Program-made: the position numbers and the translations under genes
In this document: one piece after another, positions 50,395 to 58,880 of the stretch
How positions within the stretch are numbered: the stretch's first letter is position 1
Layout: each line of letters starts with the position of its first letter
Notes under the pieces: generated by a model
Databases searched by the model: none
The model's input: only the letters and a program-made list of their open reading frames with translations
What the model was told of the DNA's origin: nothing
Assembly (NCBI RefSeq): GCF_004310285.1
Contig: NZ_SISF01000033.1
Span: forward strand, 248,001 to 312,000
DNA from: Agrobacterium cavarae
GTDB taxonomy: Bacteria > Pseudomonadota > Alphaproteobacteria > Rhizobiales > Rhizobiaceae
DNA: 64,000 nucleotides
Reading direction: 5' to 3'

Positions 50395-50798
50395 GCCCTT
50401 ATCTCGCCTCCCTTGCGGGCGGCCTGTTGATCGGCGCCTCCGCCGTCATGCTGCTCATCCTCAACGGTCGCATTGCCGGTATCAGCGGCATTGTCGGACG
50501 CCTGGCCAAAGGTGTCGGGCTCACCACCAATCTCGCCTTCGTGCTGGGCCTGCTGCTCGGGCCGATGGCCTATCTTTCTTTCTTCGGTGGCTGGCCGCAG
50601 ATCGAGATCACCACGCCCTGGCCACTCATTGCGCTCGCAGGCTTGCTGGTCGGCTTCGGCTCGCGCATGGGCTCCGGCTGCACCAGCGGCCACGGCGTGC
50701 TGGGGCTCGCACGGCTGTCTCCCCGCTCCATGGCGGCGGTCGCGACATTTCTGGCAACGGGCATCGCCGCCGTTGCCGTCCTGCGGAGCATCGGATGA
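50391..50798 (+). CDS. YeeE/YedE family membrane protein, first half
   Basis: A 135-residue integral membrane protein with about four helices and the signature FGSRMGSGCTSGHGVLGLARLSPRSM. YeeE/YedE proteins form channels for thiosulfate or related sulfur species, with conserved cysteines in the pore. Here the gene is half-length, and a second half-length gene follows with a four-base overlap, so the two probably form a heterodimeric channel. It sits in the blh-bigR operon, as in other bacteria. Confidence 0.92.
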   Translation: MSPYLASLAGGLLIGASAVMLLILNGRIAGISGIVGRLAKGVGLTTNLAFVLGLLLGPMAYLSFFGGWPQIEITTPWPLIALAGLLVGFGSRMGSGCTSGHGVLGLARLSPRSMAAVATFLATGIAAVAVLRSIG

Positions 50799-51244
50799 TG
50801 AACCGCTCGATCCTTCGATTTTCCGCAGCACTGGCATCCGGCCTGATCTTCGGCCTCGGCCTGTCACTTTCCGGTATGCTGAACCCTGCCCGCGTTCAAG
50901 CCTTTCTGGATGTCTTCGGCAATTGGGACCCGAGCCTCGCTTTCGTTCTTGGCGGCGCTGTCCTTGTTGCCTTTATCGGCGGGCGGGCAGCACAACGCAT
51001 GGGGCATCCCGTACTGGACGATACGTTCCACCTGCCGACAAAACAGAAGATCGATGCGCCGCTCATCATCGGCTCAGCGCTGTTCGGCCTCGGCTGGGGG
51101 CTCGGCGGCTTCTGCCCCGGCCCGGCCATCGCGTCTCTCTCGGTGACAGCACTCACCAGCGGTGCGCCGCAAGTCATCCTCTTCGTCGTCGCCATGCTTT
51201 TGGGTATGACGCTTCATGACCGCCTGTGGAGCAGGCGTCCCTAA
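50795..51244 (+). CDS. YeeE/YedE family membrane protein, second half
   Basis: A 149-residue membrane protein with four predicted helices. It has the second YeeE repeat signature FGLGWGLGGFCPGPAIASLS and starts with SGLIFGLGLSLSGMLNPARV. It complements the preceding gene product in a predicted sulfur-compound channel. The start overlaps the previous gene by ATGA. It is the last gene of the operon; no terminator-grade hairpin was found in the 235 bases that follow. Confidence 0.92.
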   Translation: MMNRSILRFSAALASGLIFGLGLSLSGMLNPARVQAFLDVFGNWDPSLAFVLGGAVLVAFIGGRAAQRMGHPVLDDTFHLPTKQKIDAPLIIGSALFGLGWGLGGFCPGPAIASLSVTALTSGAPQVILFVVAMLLGMTLHDRLWSRRP

Positions 51245-51479
51245 CGACACGGACTTGCCACGAAATTCGGCACCGGGACGTTGAACGTGCTTGTCAGCGC
51301 TCCCCGGCAAGGCGATTTTGCGCAATGCACAGCGAAGAAAATCCGACGTGAAAGACCTCACGTAACGTCATTAACGAAGTATTGATGGGAACTTCTTCTT
51401 CTGTTGCGCCTTAAATGGTTATGGTATTGAACTAGCCTGTGTTTCTCGCAGACCCGCATCTTATTCAAGGTAATTTCCA

Positions 51480-52457
51480 GTGCTGGATAGCCACAATAGT
51501 TCTCGCTTCATTGCCGCTGCACTCGCTGTTTCGGATGACTGCATCAAAGTCATCGGCATGGATGGGTCCCTCCAATTCATGAACGAAGGCGGCCAGCGGG
51601 TGATGGAGGTGGACGATTTTTCCCAGTTCAAAGGTTGCTACTGGCCCAATTTCTGGGAGGGCCAAGGCAATACCGATGCTGTCGCCGCACTGGATGAAGC
51701 CCGCGCCGGTCGCGCCGCACGCTTCACGGGCTTTGCCAATACAGCCAAGGGCACGCCGCGCTACTGGGATGTGAAGGTCTCCCCGCTTTTCGATGACAAA
51801 GGTGCTGTCGAAGGCATCCTTTCCATTTCAAGAGACATCACCGCTCTGAAGTCCTTCGAGGATGAGCAGATCCTGTTGCGCAACGAGCTTGCGCACCGCA
51901 TCAAGAATATCCTGGCCCTTGTGCAGGCCGTCGCGTCGCAGACGTTGAAAGACGATGCTGACATGGCAACCGCCAAGCCAACCTTCCTCTCGCGTCTGGG
52001 CGCTCTCAGCCGCGGGCATGACATCCTCATCAACGCCCACCACAACCCGACGCAACTGCGCACACTCGCCGAGGCCGTCGTTGCCGAACATAGCGCCGGC
52101 CGGGTTTTGATCGATGGCCCCGAAATCGATCTCTCGGCCAAATGCGCGCTTGCGCTTACCCTCGCCTTCCACGAACTTGCCACCAACGCCTTCAAATACG
52201 GCGCGCTCTCCAACGACACCGGCATCGTCTCGCTCACCTGGAAACTCAACGAAAACGCCGACCGTCCCACCCTCGACCTCACCTGGAAAGAAACCGGCGG
52301 TCCCGAAGTCTTCCAGCCAACCCGCCGCGGCTTTGGATCGAGGATGATCGACAAGGCGCTCTCCTCCTATCTTGGAGGCACGAGCCGGATTGATTTCGAC
52401 AGGGACGGGCTGGTGTTTTCGCTTTCGGCACAGGTTGCCAATCTGATCGAAAACTGA
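51480..52457 (+). CDS. PAS-HWE histidine kinase
   Basis: A 325-residue soluble kinase with an N-terminal PAS domain (about 12-125, ending SISRDITALKSFED), then the HWE core: LRNELAHRIKNILALVQAVASQTLKDD with the phospho-His, AFHELATNAFKYGALSN, and WKETGGPEV. It resembles short HWE kinases of rhizobia that signal to EcfG-type stress responses. The start is GTG behind AAGG. It stands alone between the sulfide and arsenic loci. Its input is unknown. Confidence 0.92.
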   Translation: MLDSHNSSRFIAAALAVSDDCIKVIGMDGSLQFMNEGGQRVMEVDDFSQFKGCYWPNFWEGQGNTDAVAALDEARAGRAARFTGFANTAKGTPRYWDVKVSPLFDDKGAVEGILSISRDITALKSFEDEQILLRNELAHRIKNILALVQAVASQTLKDDADMATAKPTFLSRLGALSRGHDILINAHHNPTQLRTLAEAVVAEHSAGRVLIDGPEIDLSAKCALALTLAFHELATNAFKYGALSNDTGIVSLTWKLNENADRPTLDLTWKETGGPEVFQPTRRGFGSRMIDKALSSYLGGTSRIDFDRDGLVFSLSAQVANLIEN

Positions 52458-52520
52458 GCCAATCCAGGAGCCTGCGGCGTTCTCCACGCCCGAAAGACGT
52501 GCCCTCTTGACGGAAATTAA

Positions 52521-52546
52521 ATATCCATTATTCTGGATATATGGAT
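52521..52546. promoter_or_regulatory. Dyad overlapping the arsR start, likely ArsR operator
   Basis: ATATCC (52521-52526) and GGATAT (52535-52540) flank 8 bases. A second overlapping pairing, ATCCAT with ATGGAT (52541-52546), includes the start codon of arsR. Autoregulated arsR genes often have such a dyad over their promoter. Confidence 0.6.
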
Positions 52547-52888
52547 ACTAACCTTGCCATTGCAGCGCTGTCGGCCCTTGCGCAACCCACGCGTCTTGAA
52601 ACCTTCCGTCTCCTCGTGAAGGCGGAGCCCGATGGTGTGGCGGCCGGTGAGTTGGCTCGGTTGGTGGACGTGCCCCAAAACACGATGTCGGCCCATCTCG
52701 GCATCTTGCAGCGAGCAGGCATCGTGAAAAGCGACCGGCAAAGCCGCTCCATCATCTATCGCGCCGAGCTCGATGGTTTTCGTGCGCTCACACTCTTCCT
52801 GCTCAAGGATTGCTGCAATGGCAATGCCGCGCTCTGCGCCCCGCTGATCGCCGATTTGACGCCCTGCTGTAGCGTTGAAAAGGCGTGA
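52541..52888 (+). CDS. arsR: Arsenite-responsive repressor ArsR
   Basis: A 115-residue winged-helix protein. ALAQPTRLETFRLLVKAEPDGVAAGELARLVDVPQNTMSAHLGILQRAGIVKSDRQSRSIIYRA covers the DNA-binding part. C-terminal cysteines (DCCNGNAALC and PCC) fit the type of ArsR that binds As(III) with C-terminal thiols, as in the acidophile/Corynebacterium type rather than the E. coli type. It heads the acr3-arsC-arsH operon, with acr3 41 bases downstream. Confidence 0.92.
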   Translation: MDTNLAIAALSALAQPTRLETFRLLVKAEPDGVAAGELARLVDVPQNTMSAHLGILQRAGIVKSDRQSRSIIYRAELDGFRALTLFLLKDCCNGNAALCAPLIADLTPCCSVEKA

Positions 52889-52929
52889 CGCAGCATCACG
52901 CCAGGATCAAACACCGGAAAGACAAGTTG

Positions 52930-53988
52930 ATGTCCACATTCGAACGCTACCTGACGGTTTGGGTCTTTCTTTGCATTCTGGTCGGCATCACGCTCGGCCA
53001 CCTGTTCCCAGGGGTCTTTCATGCGATCGGCGCAGCTGAGGTCGCCCGCGTCAACATTCCTGTCGCCGCCCTGATCTGGCTGATGATCATTCCCATGCTG
53101 CTGAAGATCGATTTTGGCGCGCTGTCGAAAGTCGGACGATATTGGCGCGGCATCGGCGTCACACTTTTCATCAACTGGGCGATCAAACCTTTCTCCATGG
53201 CTCTTCTCGGCTGGCTGTTCGTCGGCTGGCTGTTTCGACCGTTGCTGCCGCAAGATCAGATCGACTCCTACATTGCGGGATTGATCATCCTGGCTGCGGC
53301 GCCCTGCACAGCGATGGTCTTCGTCTGGTCGAACCTGACCAAGGGCGAGCCTCATTTCACCCTGTCTCAGGTGGCGCTCAATGACGCGATCATGGTCATC
53401 GCCTTCGCGCCGATCGTAGGCTTGCTTCTCGGCCTCTCAGCCATAACGGTGCCATGGGATACGCTGACGATTTCGGTCGTTCTCTATATTCTCATCCCCG
53501 TCGGCATAGCCCAACTTCTTCGCAAGATGCTGACCGCCGATGGAAAGACGCGCGCGCTGGATGCCCTGCTTGCCCGGTTGCAGCCGCTTTCTCTTGTCGC
53601 TCTCTTGGCAACGCTCGTTCTCCTGTTTGGCTTTCAAGGCGAGCAGATCATCGCCCAGCCTGCCGTCATCGGGCTTCTTGCCGTGCCGATCCTGATCCAG
53701 GTCTACTTCAATTCGGGCCTTGCCTATCTCCTCAATCGGGTATCGGGCGAACAGCACTGCGTGGCCGGGCCTTCAGCTCTCATAGGGGCGAGCAATTTCT
53801 TTGAGCTCGCGGTGGCCGCAGCCATCAGCCTGTTTGGCTTCCAGTCTGGCGCCGCACTCGCAACCGTCGTCGGCGTGCTGATCGAGGTGCCCGTCATGCT
53901 GTCCGTCGTCTGGATCGTGAACCGCTCGAAGGGCTGGTACGAAAGCGCCCCCTCCGTTTCAAAGAACGCCCACGCCAAGGAGGCATAA
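52930..53988 (+). CDS. acr3: Arsenite efflux permease Acr3
   Basis: A 352-residue ten-helix arsenite exporter of the Acr3 family. Hallmarks are RYLTVWVFLCILVGITLGHLFPG, the conserved Cys in LAAAPCTAMVFVWSNLTKGEPHFTL, and FNSGLAYLLNR and GASNFFELAVAAAISLFG. It pumps As(OH)3 out of the cell using the proton gradient. The ATG follows a GGAAAGA site; a GTG upstream at 52885 overlaps arsR but lacks a clear ribosome-binding site. arsC follows after two bases. Confidence 0.95.
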   Translation: MSTFERYLTVWVFLCILVGITLGHLFPGVFHAIGAAEVARVNIPVAALIWLMIIPMLLKIDFGALSKVGRYWRGIGVTLFINWAIKPFSMALLGWLFVGWLFRPLLPQDQIDSYIAGLIILAAAPCTAMVFVWSNLTKGEPHFTLSQVALNDAIMVIAFAPIVGLLLGLSAITVPWDTLTISVVLYILIPVGIAQLLRKMLTADGKTRALDALLARLQPLSLVALLATLVLLFGFQGEQIIAQPAVIGLLAVPILIQVYFNSGLAYLLNRVSGEQHCVAGPSALIGASNFFELAVAAAISLFGFQSGAALATVVGVLIEVPVMLSVVWIVNRSKGWYESAPSVSKNAHAKEA

Positions 53989-53990
53989 TC

Positions 53991-54413
53991 ATGCAGGTGA
54001 CCATCTATCACAATCCGTCCTGCGGAACGTCGCGCAATACGCTGGCCATGATCCGCAACGCCGGTATCGAACCCACGGTCATCGAGTATCTCCAAACCCC
54101 GCCATCACGCGCGGAGTTGAAGGCAATGATCACCGATGCGGGACTGACGGTCCGGGAAGCAATCCGGGAAAAGGGCACGCCCTATGCCGAACTTGGATTG
54201 GACGATCCGGCGTTAAGCGACGAGCAGTTGCTGGATGCCATGGTGAAGGAGCCGATCCTCATCAACCGGCCTTTCGTGGTTACGCCGCTCGGAACACGGC
54301 TCTGCCGTCCGTCGGAAGTGGTGCTGGAAATTCTGCCCGACAGCCATCAGGGTGCCTTCACCAAGGAAGATGGAGAACAGGTTCTCGATCACGAGGGAAA
54401 GCGTATTGTCTGA
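53991..54413 (+). CDS. arsC: Arsenate reductase ArsC (glutaredoxin-dependent)
   Basis: A 140-residue ArsC of the E. coli R773 type. The catalytic Cys 11 lies in YHNPSCGTSRNTLAMIRNAG, and the arginines of the anion site follow (ILINRPFV, GTRLCRPSE). It reduces arsenate to arsenite with glutathione and glutaredoxin, for export by Acr3. The ATG is two bases after acr3. The last codons overlap the arsH start. Confidence 0.95.
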   Translation: MQVTIYHNPSCGTSRNTLAMIRNAGIEPTVIEYLQTPPSRAELKAMITDAGLTVREAIREKGTPYAELGLDDPALSDEQLLDAMVKEPILINRPFVVTPLGTRLCRPSEVVLEILPDSHQGAFTKEDGEQVLDHEGKRIV

Positions 54414-55116
54414 GCAACTTCCCGCTTTAAGCAGCGAGCATCTCGATCCCATCGCGGCCGAGGCCCTGCGGCCTGCAATGTCGGTCCACAGCCCGCGCAT
54501 CCTCATACTCTATGGATCGCTCAGAGAAGTGTCCTATAGCAGGCTCCTCGCCTTCGAGGTCCGGCGCCTGCTGGAGCATTTGGGGTGCGAAGTGCGGTTG
54601 TTCGACCCCGCTGGACTTCCGCTTCCGGATGAAGCACCAGCCAGTCATCCCAAGGTGCAGGAACTACGCGACCTCTCGCAATGGTCGGAGGGGCAGGTCT
54701 GGATCAGCCCGGAGCGCCACGGCGCCATGACCGGTATCATGAAATCGCAGATCGACTGGATTCCCCTGTCGCTCGGTTCCGTGCGCCCCACCCAGGGCAA
54801 GACGCTGGCGGTGATGGAGGTTTCCGGCGGCAGCCAGTCCTTCAATGCGGTCAACCAGATGCGCATCCTCGGTCGCTGGATGCGGATGATCACCATTCCC
54901 AACCAGTCTTCGGTCGCCAAAGCATTTCAGGAATTCGATGCCGAAGGGCGGATGAAGCCATCCTCCTATTATGATCGCGTTGTCGATGTGTGTGAGGAAC
55001 TGGTGAAATTCACGCTTCTGACACGCGACGCCTCACCCTATCTGACCAGCCGTTACAGCGAGCGGAAGGAAGAAGCTGCAGCACTTGAGAAGCGGGTGTC
55101 TCTGAATTCGATCTGA
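54406..55116 (+). CDS. arsH: ArsH NADPH-dependent flavoprotein
   Basis: A 236-residue ArsH of the flavodoxin-like fold. Typical text is PRILILYGSLREVSYSRLLAFEVRRLLEHLG, GAMTGIMKSQIDWIPLSLGSVRPTQGKTLAVMEVSGGSQSFN and the FMN/NADPH-binding loop. ArsH oxidises trivalent organoarsenicals and protects against methylarsenite. The start appears to be a TTG at 54406, overlapping arsC by eight bases, after GAGGGAAAG; an ATG at 54370 is possible. It ends 12 bases before the convergent MFS gene. Confidence 0.92.
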   Translation: MSEQLPALSSEHLDPIAAEALRPAMSVHSPRILILYGSLREVSYSRLLAFEVRRLLEHLGCEVRLFDPAGLPLPDEAPASHPKVQELRDLSQWSEGQVWISPERHGAMTGIMKSQIDWIPLSLGSVRPTQGKTLAVMEVSGGSQSFNAVNQMRILGRWMRMITIPNQSSVAKAFQEFDAEGRMKPSSYYDRVVDVCEELVKFTLLTRDASPYLTSRYSERKEEAAALEKRVSLNSI

Positions 55117-55128
55117 CCGGCGGCGCGC

Positions 55129-56325
55129 TTACGCCACCTGAGAGCGGCAGGACCGCGCGACGATGACGAAAGCGGCAATGCTGAGCGCGCCAAGTCCTGC
55201 ATTCGCCGCAAGCGCAAAGCTTAGGCCCACATTTTCCATCGCGGAGGCAAAGGCGAATGGCGCGAAAGCGCCAACCGCAAGCCGTGCCGCGGTCAGTTTG
55301 CCGGTCATTGCGCCATAGCCTTCCGAGCCGGCGAGATAAAGCGGCAGGCTTCCCTGGGCGATGCTGTTGATGCCGGAACCAAGCCCGAGACAGATGGCAA
55401 AGGCCACCGCACCCGGCAACCAGTCTGCGCTCATCAGCAGCATCACCACCCCGGACACGATCAGCACCGCGGACAAAACGGCAAGGCCCGGCGGCGAAAG
55501 ACGCTTTCCAAACACCATGTTGATCAGACGGCTCAGAACCTGGGCCGGGCCGAAGAGAGAACCGATCACGACAGCGGCAGCACCCAGCCCGATCGATCCC
55601 AGCATGGGCACCATATGCGCCAGCATGGCGGAAAGCGTAAATCCGAGAAGCGCGAAAGCGACGGAGACGATGAGCATGGTCCGCTGGCGCATATGCGGCG
55701 GAACGGCGCCGACAACGGTCGGTTTCGCGCGAGCGGGCAAACCGCGCGCCGTCTTGCCAAGGCTCCTGATCCAGACATGCAGCGGCATGCAGATAACAAG
55801 GTTGAGCGCCGCAAAGACGAGATAGATTTCACGCCAGGAAAGATGGCTGGCCAGCACGCTGGAGATCGGCCAGAAGATCGTCGAGGCAAAGCCGCCTATC
55901 AGCGTCAGATAGGTGATGCTCCGGGACGCGCTATGGGCGTCGCTCTCCACCAGCGTGGCGAAGGCCGCCTGATATTGCACCATGCCGGACGAAACCTCGA
56001 GCAGGATGATGGCAATGGCAAACGTCGCCACCGAAGGTGCCGCGGCGCACAGCACGAGCATCACCGATGCCAGCGCGGACCCGACCGCCATGATGGTTGC
56101 CGCACCCAGCCGGTCCATCTGCCTGCCAATGTAAATTGCCGACAGCCCGCCGATAAAAAGGGAGACGGAGAACACCCCGAACACCTGCGCCAGCGAAAGC
56201 CCAAGATCCTGCGCCATGCCCGGCGCCAGTATGCTGAAGCTGTAATAGAGCGTGCCGTAGCCGATGATCTGCGTCAGGCCGAGCGCTGAAACGAGAGAGG
56301 CAGAAACGCGCGACCTATTCAACAA
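55129..56325 (-). CDS. ArsK-like MFS exporter
   Basis: A 398-residue MFS transporter with 12 predicted helices. It starts SLVSALGLTQIIGYGTLYYSFSILAPGMAQDLGLS and has the A-motif GRQMDRLGAA. It overlaps the preceding arsR2-type gene by 11 bases. ArsK of A. tumefaciens GW4 is a MFS exporter of As(III), Sb(III) and methylarsenite, controlled by an ArsR2; the pair here fits that description, but I assign it by context rather than alignment. The start is TTG. Confidence 0.75.
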   Translation of the reverse strand: MLNRSRVSASLVSALGLTQIIGYGTLYYSFSILAPGMAQDLGLSLAQVFGVFSVSLFIGGLSAIYIGRQMDRLGAATIMAVGSALASVMLVLCAAAPSVATFAIAIILLEVSSGMVQYQAAFATLVESDAHSASRSITYLTLIGGFASTIFWPISSVLASHLSWREIYLVFAALNLVICMPLHVWIRSLGKTARGLPARAKPTVVGAVPPHMRQRTMLIVSVAFALLGFTLSAMLAHMVPMLGSIGLGAAAVVIGSLFGPAQVLSRLINMVFGKRLSPPGLAVLSAVLIVSGVVMLLMSADWLPGAVAFAICLGLGSGINSIAQGSLPLYLAGSEGYGAMTGKLTAARLAVGAFAPFAFASAMENVGLSFALAANAGLGALSIAAFVIVARSCRSQVA

Positions 56326-56671
56326 CGTTCACTCTTGCGGCAGACCCACGACTCTCGGACAGCGGGACTTTATGCCGGATCGCGGAGTGGCCAGCGCAGC
56401 AGTCTTCCATCAGGAAGGTCACAAGTTCGGCAAGCGTCTCGAAGCTGGCACGATAGATGATGGAGCGTGACACCCGTTGCTGGTTGATTAGCCCGGACCG
56501 CTCCAGTTCCTTGAGGTGGAATGAAACATTGGTGGCAGAAACGCCCATGCGTTCGGCAATTTTACCGGCCGCAAGTCCATCCGGACCCGCTACGACCAGC
56601 GCCCGCACGATGCGAAGCCGGGTTTCCTGGGCAAGTGCCGCGAATGAAGAAAGCGCCTGACGCTCGTCCAT
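56315..56671 (-). CDS. Second ArsR-family regulator
   Basis: A 118-residue winged-helix protein. ALAQETRLRIVRALVVAGPDGLAAGKIAERMGVSATNVSFHLKELERSGLINQQRVSRSIIYRAS is the DNA-binding part and EDCCAGHSAIRH holds a Cys pair. It heads a two-gene unit with the MFS exporter, on the strand opposite to the acr3 operon. A dyad lies just upstream of its ATG. It is probably autoregulated and responds to trivalent arsenic or antimony. Confidence 0.9.
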   Translation of the reverse strand: MDERQALSSFAALAQETRLRIVRALVVAGPDGLAAGKIAERMGVSATNVSFHLKELERSGLINQQRVSRSIIYRASFETLAELVTFLMEDCCAGHSAIRHKVPLSESRGSAARVNVVE

Positions 56672-56678
56672 ATTTCAA

Positions 56679-56700
56679 CAATCCTTGAACTATTGGATTG
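56679..56700. promoter_or_regulatory. Dyad upstream of the second arsR
   Basis: CAATCC and GGATTG flank ten bases that contain TTGAAC. It ends eight bases upstream of the arsR2 ATG on the - strand, suiting an autorepressor site. Confidence 0.55.
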
Positions 56701-56765
56701 AGACATACGGCATACAACGAAGGTCGGCAAGTGTGGCTGTGACTGGTCGAAATATCGTCCTGCCG

Positions 56766-57767
56766 TCACATCGCGCCCTTGTCGCTGGCAATCCGCGTTT
56801 CCACCGTTTTGGCGATGGCCTTCAGATTGCGGGGCTTGCCGGCAATCTTTTCCAGCGCGGCGACGACCAGATCACGGGCGACGTAATCCGACTTGTGGCC
56901 GAGATTATGGACGACGATGAGCTCTGCTCCCGGGATATCGCGGGCAAGATGCTTGGAGTGGATTTCGGTCGAGACCACGCCGTCCCTGTCTCCGGCAATG
57001 ATGATCGTCTTCGCTCTGATCTGCCGATAATTCGCAGAGGCATCTTTTGCCCAGCCGTTCAGCGCGCCCACTTCCTGGGCATTGTGACGAAAGGCGACGG
57101 GGCGCAGGGCGCGGTAGGCTTTCGTCTTCGAAACATAATCGGATGGCATGGGGTTGGGTGCGAAGACACCTTTCACAGCACCGTTCAACACAATCAGCCC
57201 GGCAGGCGGGGCAATCAAGGTGCTGAAGAAGACGCCGGCCACGGGCACGCGCGCGGCGTCATAATACCAGCTGATGCCACCCGGCCACGGGTAGAGTGCG
57301 GGTGACAGAAAGACGAGCCCTTCGACCATGTCCTTATGACGCAGCGCGAAGGCGGCAGTGATCGCGCCGCCGAAGGAGTGGCCGACGATGATCGCCTTGC
57401 GGATGCCGCGCTTTTTCATCGCCTCGGCAATCGCATCGGCCTGCGCATCCGGCAGGATGTTTTCCTTCGGCCCGATATCGGAAAGACCGTGCCCCGGCCG
57501 GTCGACGAAGAGCAGCTTGGCGCGCCCTTCCAGCGGCTCGCGGAAAGAAAAGAGCGGATCGTAGAGGCTGGCACTGGCGCCATGGATGAAGACGATCGGC
57601 GGAAGATCGGCCTTCTTTCCGGCGGGCAGCAGGATGCTGTTCAGCTTGAAGCCGCCGACATCGACCCTCTCCTCGCCCTTGGTCGGGCTGTCCGATGCAG
57701 CGATCGCAGGCGTCATCATGCTCATGGCAAGAACCGTTCCGAGCATCGGCAGAAAACTGTTGGGCAT
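56766..57767 (-). CDS. Secreted alpha/beta hydrolase
   Basis: A 333-residue hydrolase with a signal peptide ending near AIAASD. The fold shows IVFIHGASASLYDP (oxyanion), the nucleophile elbow VGHSFGGAITAAF, GDRDGVVS for the acid and NLGHKSD for the His. It belongs to the broad epoxide hydrolase/lipase-like group. The substrate is unknown. It is monocistronic on the - strand, upstream of the second arsR. Confidence 0.88.
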   Translation of the reverse strand: MPNSFLPMLGTVLAMSMMTPAIAASDSPTKGEERVDVGGFKLNSILLPAGKKADLPPIVFIHGASASLYDPLFSFREPLEGRAKLLFVDRPGHGLSDIGPKENILPDAQADAIAEAMKKRGIRKAIIVGHSFGGAITAAFALRHKDMVEGLVFLSPALYPWPGGISWYYDAARVPVAGVFFSTLIAPPAGLIVLNGAVKGVFAPNPMPSDYVSKTKAYRALRPVAFRHNAQEVGALNGWAKDASANYRQIRAKTIIIAGDRDGVVSTEIHSKHLARDIPGAELIVVHNLGHKSDYVARDLVVAALEKIAGKPRNLKAIAKTVETRIASDKGAM

Positions 57768-57844
57768 GATCGTCCTGAGAAGAAAGATAACATCACGTCT
57801 TGAACCCGGCCATCTCGATACGCAAGACGGAAATGGCCGGGTCC

Positions 57845-58261
57845 TTAATGGGCAGAACGCCCATTCAGCTTTCCCGTCAGCCAGCAGGAGCAGAACGCCG
57901 TGGCCGCGGAAAGTACCGAACCCCAGATGAGGTCGGCAATGGTCAGTGTCGTCGGCCAGGTCACGAGCGTCGCCTGATTGGTGAGGTCATAGGTGCCATA
58001 GGCAGCAAAGCCGAAGAAGGCGCCGTTGCGCAGCGCCACCACCAGCCGGCGCTGGTCGAGGCCGGGAAGAACCGCAAAGAAGCTCAAGGCCGCACAATAG
58101 ATCAGATAAAAGAGAACGGCGGGGACAAGGCGGAACTGCGGCGCCAGAAGATCACCCAGAAGCGGACGGTAGAGACGGTCCGCCATGGTGCTGAGCCACA
58201 CCGCATCGATGGCCAGGAAAAAGACCATGGTCGCGATATAGGCGATGACGAACCGTTTCAT
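57845..58261 (-). CDS. DUF2177 membrane protein
   Basis: A 138-residue membrane protein with four predicted helices. KRFVIAYIATMVFFLAIDAVWLSTMADRLYRPLLG and AAYGTYDLTNQATLVTWPTTLTIADLIWGSVLSA are DUF2177 hallmarks. In many bacteria DUF2177 is encoded next to Cfa-like methyltransferases and DUF1295 enzymes. The ATG at 58261 has an in-frame upstream codon four residues earlier. Here it is divergent from the Cfa cluster with a DUF2147 gene between. Confidence 0.88.
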   Translation of the reverse strand: MKRFVIAYIATMVFFLAIDAVWLSTMADRLYRPLLGDLLAPQFRLVPAVLFYLIYCAALSFFAVLPGLDQRRLVVALRNGAFFGFAAYGTYDLTNQATLVTWPTTLTIADLIWGSVLSAATAFCSCWLTGKLNGRSAH

Positions 58262-58329
58262 GAGAACTCCCACGTCTTAAAGCATTTCTGGACGCACAGC
58301 GCGCGAACCTGCGCGCCCGGCCCCCAGGA

Positions 58330-58701
58330 TCAGTTGATACGCGTCCAGTTGACGCCCTTGCAGATGATGCCTGCCAATACGCAGCCCTTGGTCGTCATGC
58401 TGGCGCCTTTGACGGACACGGTCAGCTTATAGGTCAGGTCGCGCTGCGGATCGAAAGCGGTGCCGGAATATTCGCCGTCGGATGTCGGCTTGATGCTCAT
58501 CACCAGCTTGTCGCCCGTCTTTTCCTTTGGCGTGCCTGGCTTGATCCAGGTGTTGATGGCGCAGATGTCGGAGCCGCAGGGCGCAATCCGAACCTTGGCA
58601 TTGCCATCGCCGCGCGCCCACTGGCCCTCGATCGTATCTGCAAAGGCACTGCCGCCACTCAAAGCAAGGGCAAGGATGGACAGTCTAAGAACCGTTTTCA
58701 T
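58330..58701 (-). CDS. DUF2147 periplasmic protein
   Basis: A 123-residue secreted protein with a signal peptide ending at SAFAD. The domain starts TIEGQWARGDGNAKVRIAPCGSDICAINTWI and has two cysteine pairs (PCG...IC, GCVLAGIIC). DUF2147 proteins are common in rhizobia; some are reported in stress response. It is 68 bases upstream of the DUF2177 gene on the same strand, perhaps co-transcribed. Confidence 0.85.
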   Translation of the reverse strand: MKTVLRLSILALALSGGSAFADTIEGQWARGDGNAKVRIAPCGSDICAINTWIKPGTPKEKTGDKLVMSIKPTSDGEYSGTAFDPQRDLTYKLTVSVKGASMTTKGCVLAGIICKGVNWTRIN

Positions 58702-58880
58702 GCTCAAATCCTTTAACAAGAGGCGTCACTGCGCATCGATGACGAGAACAACGCGCCGACCTTGATTTCGGATCACAAGAAACGGCGGAAGAATTTTTTT
58801 TCTTCTGCAAGGAAACCATGACCGGTCGTTCTCCGTAGATTTGGCAGACTCATCATGCTGATCACGGAAAGAACTTTCCT

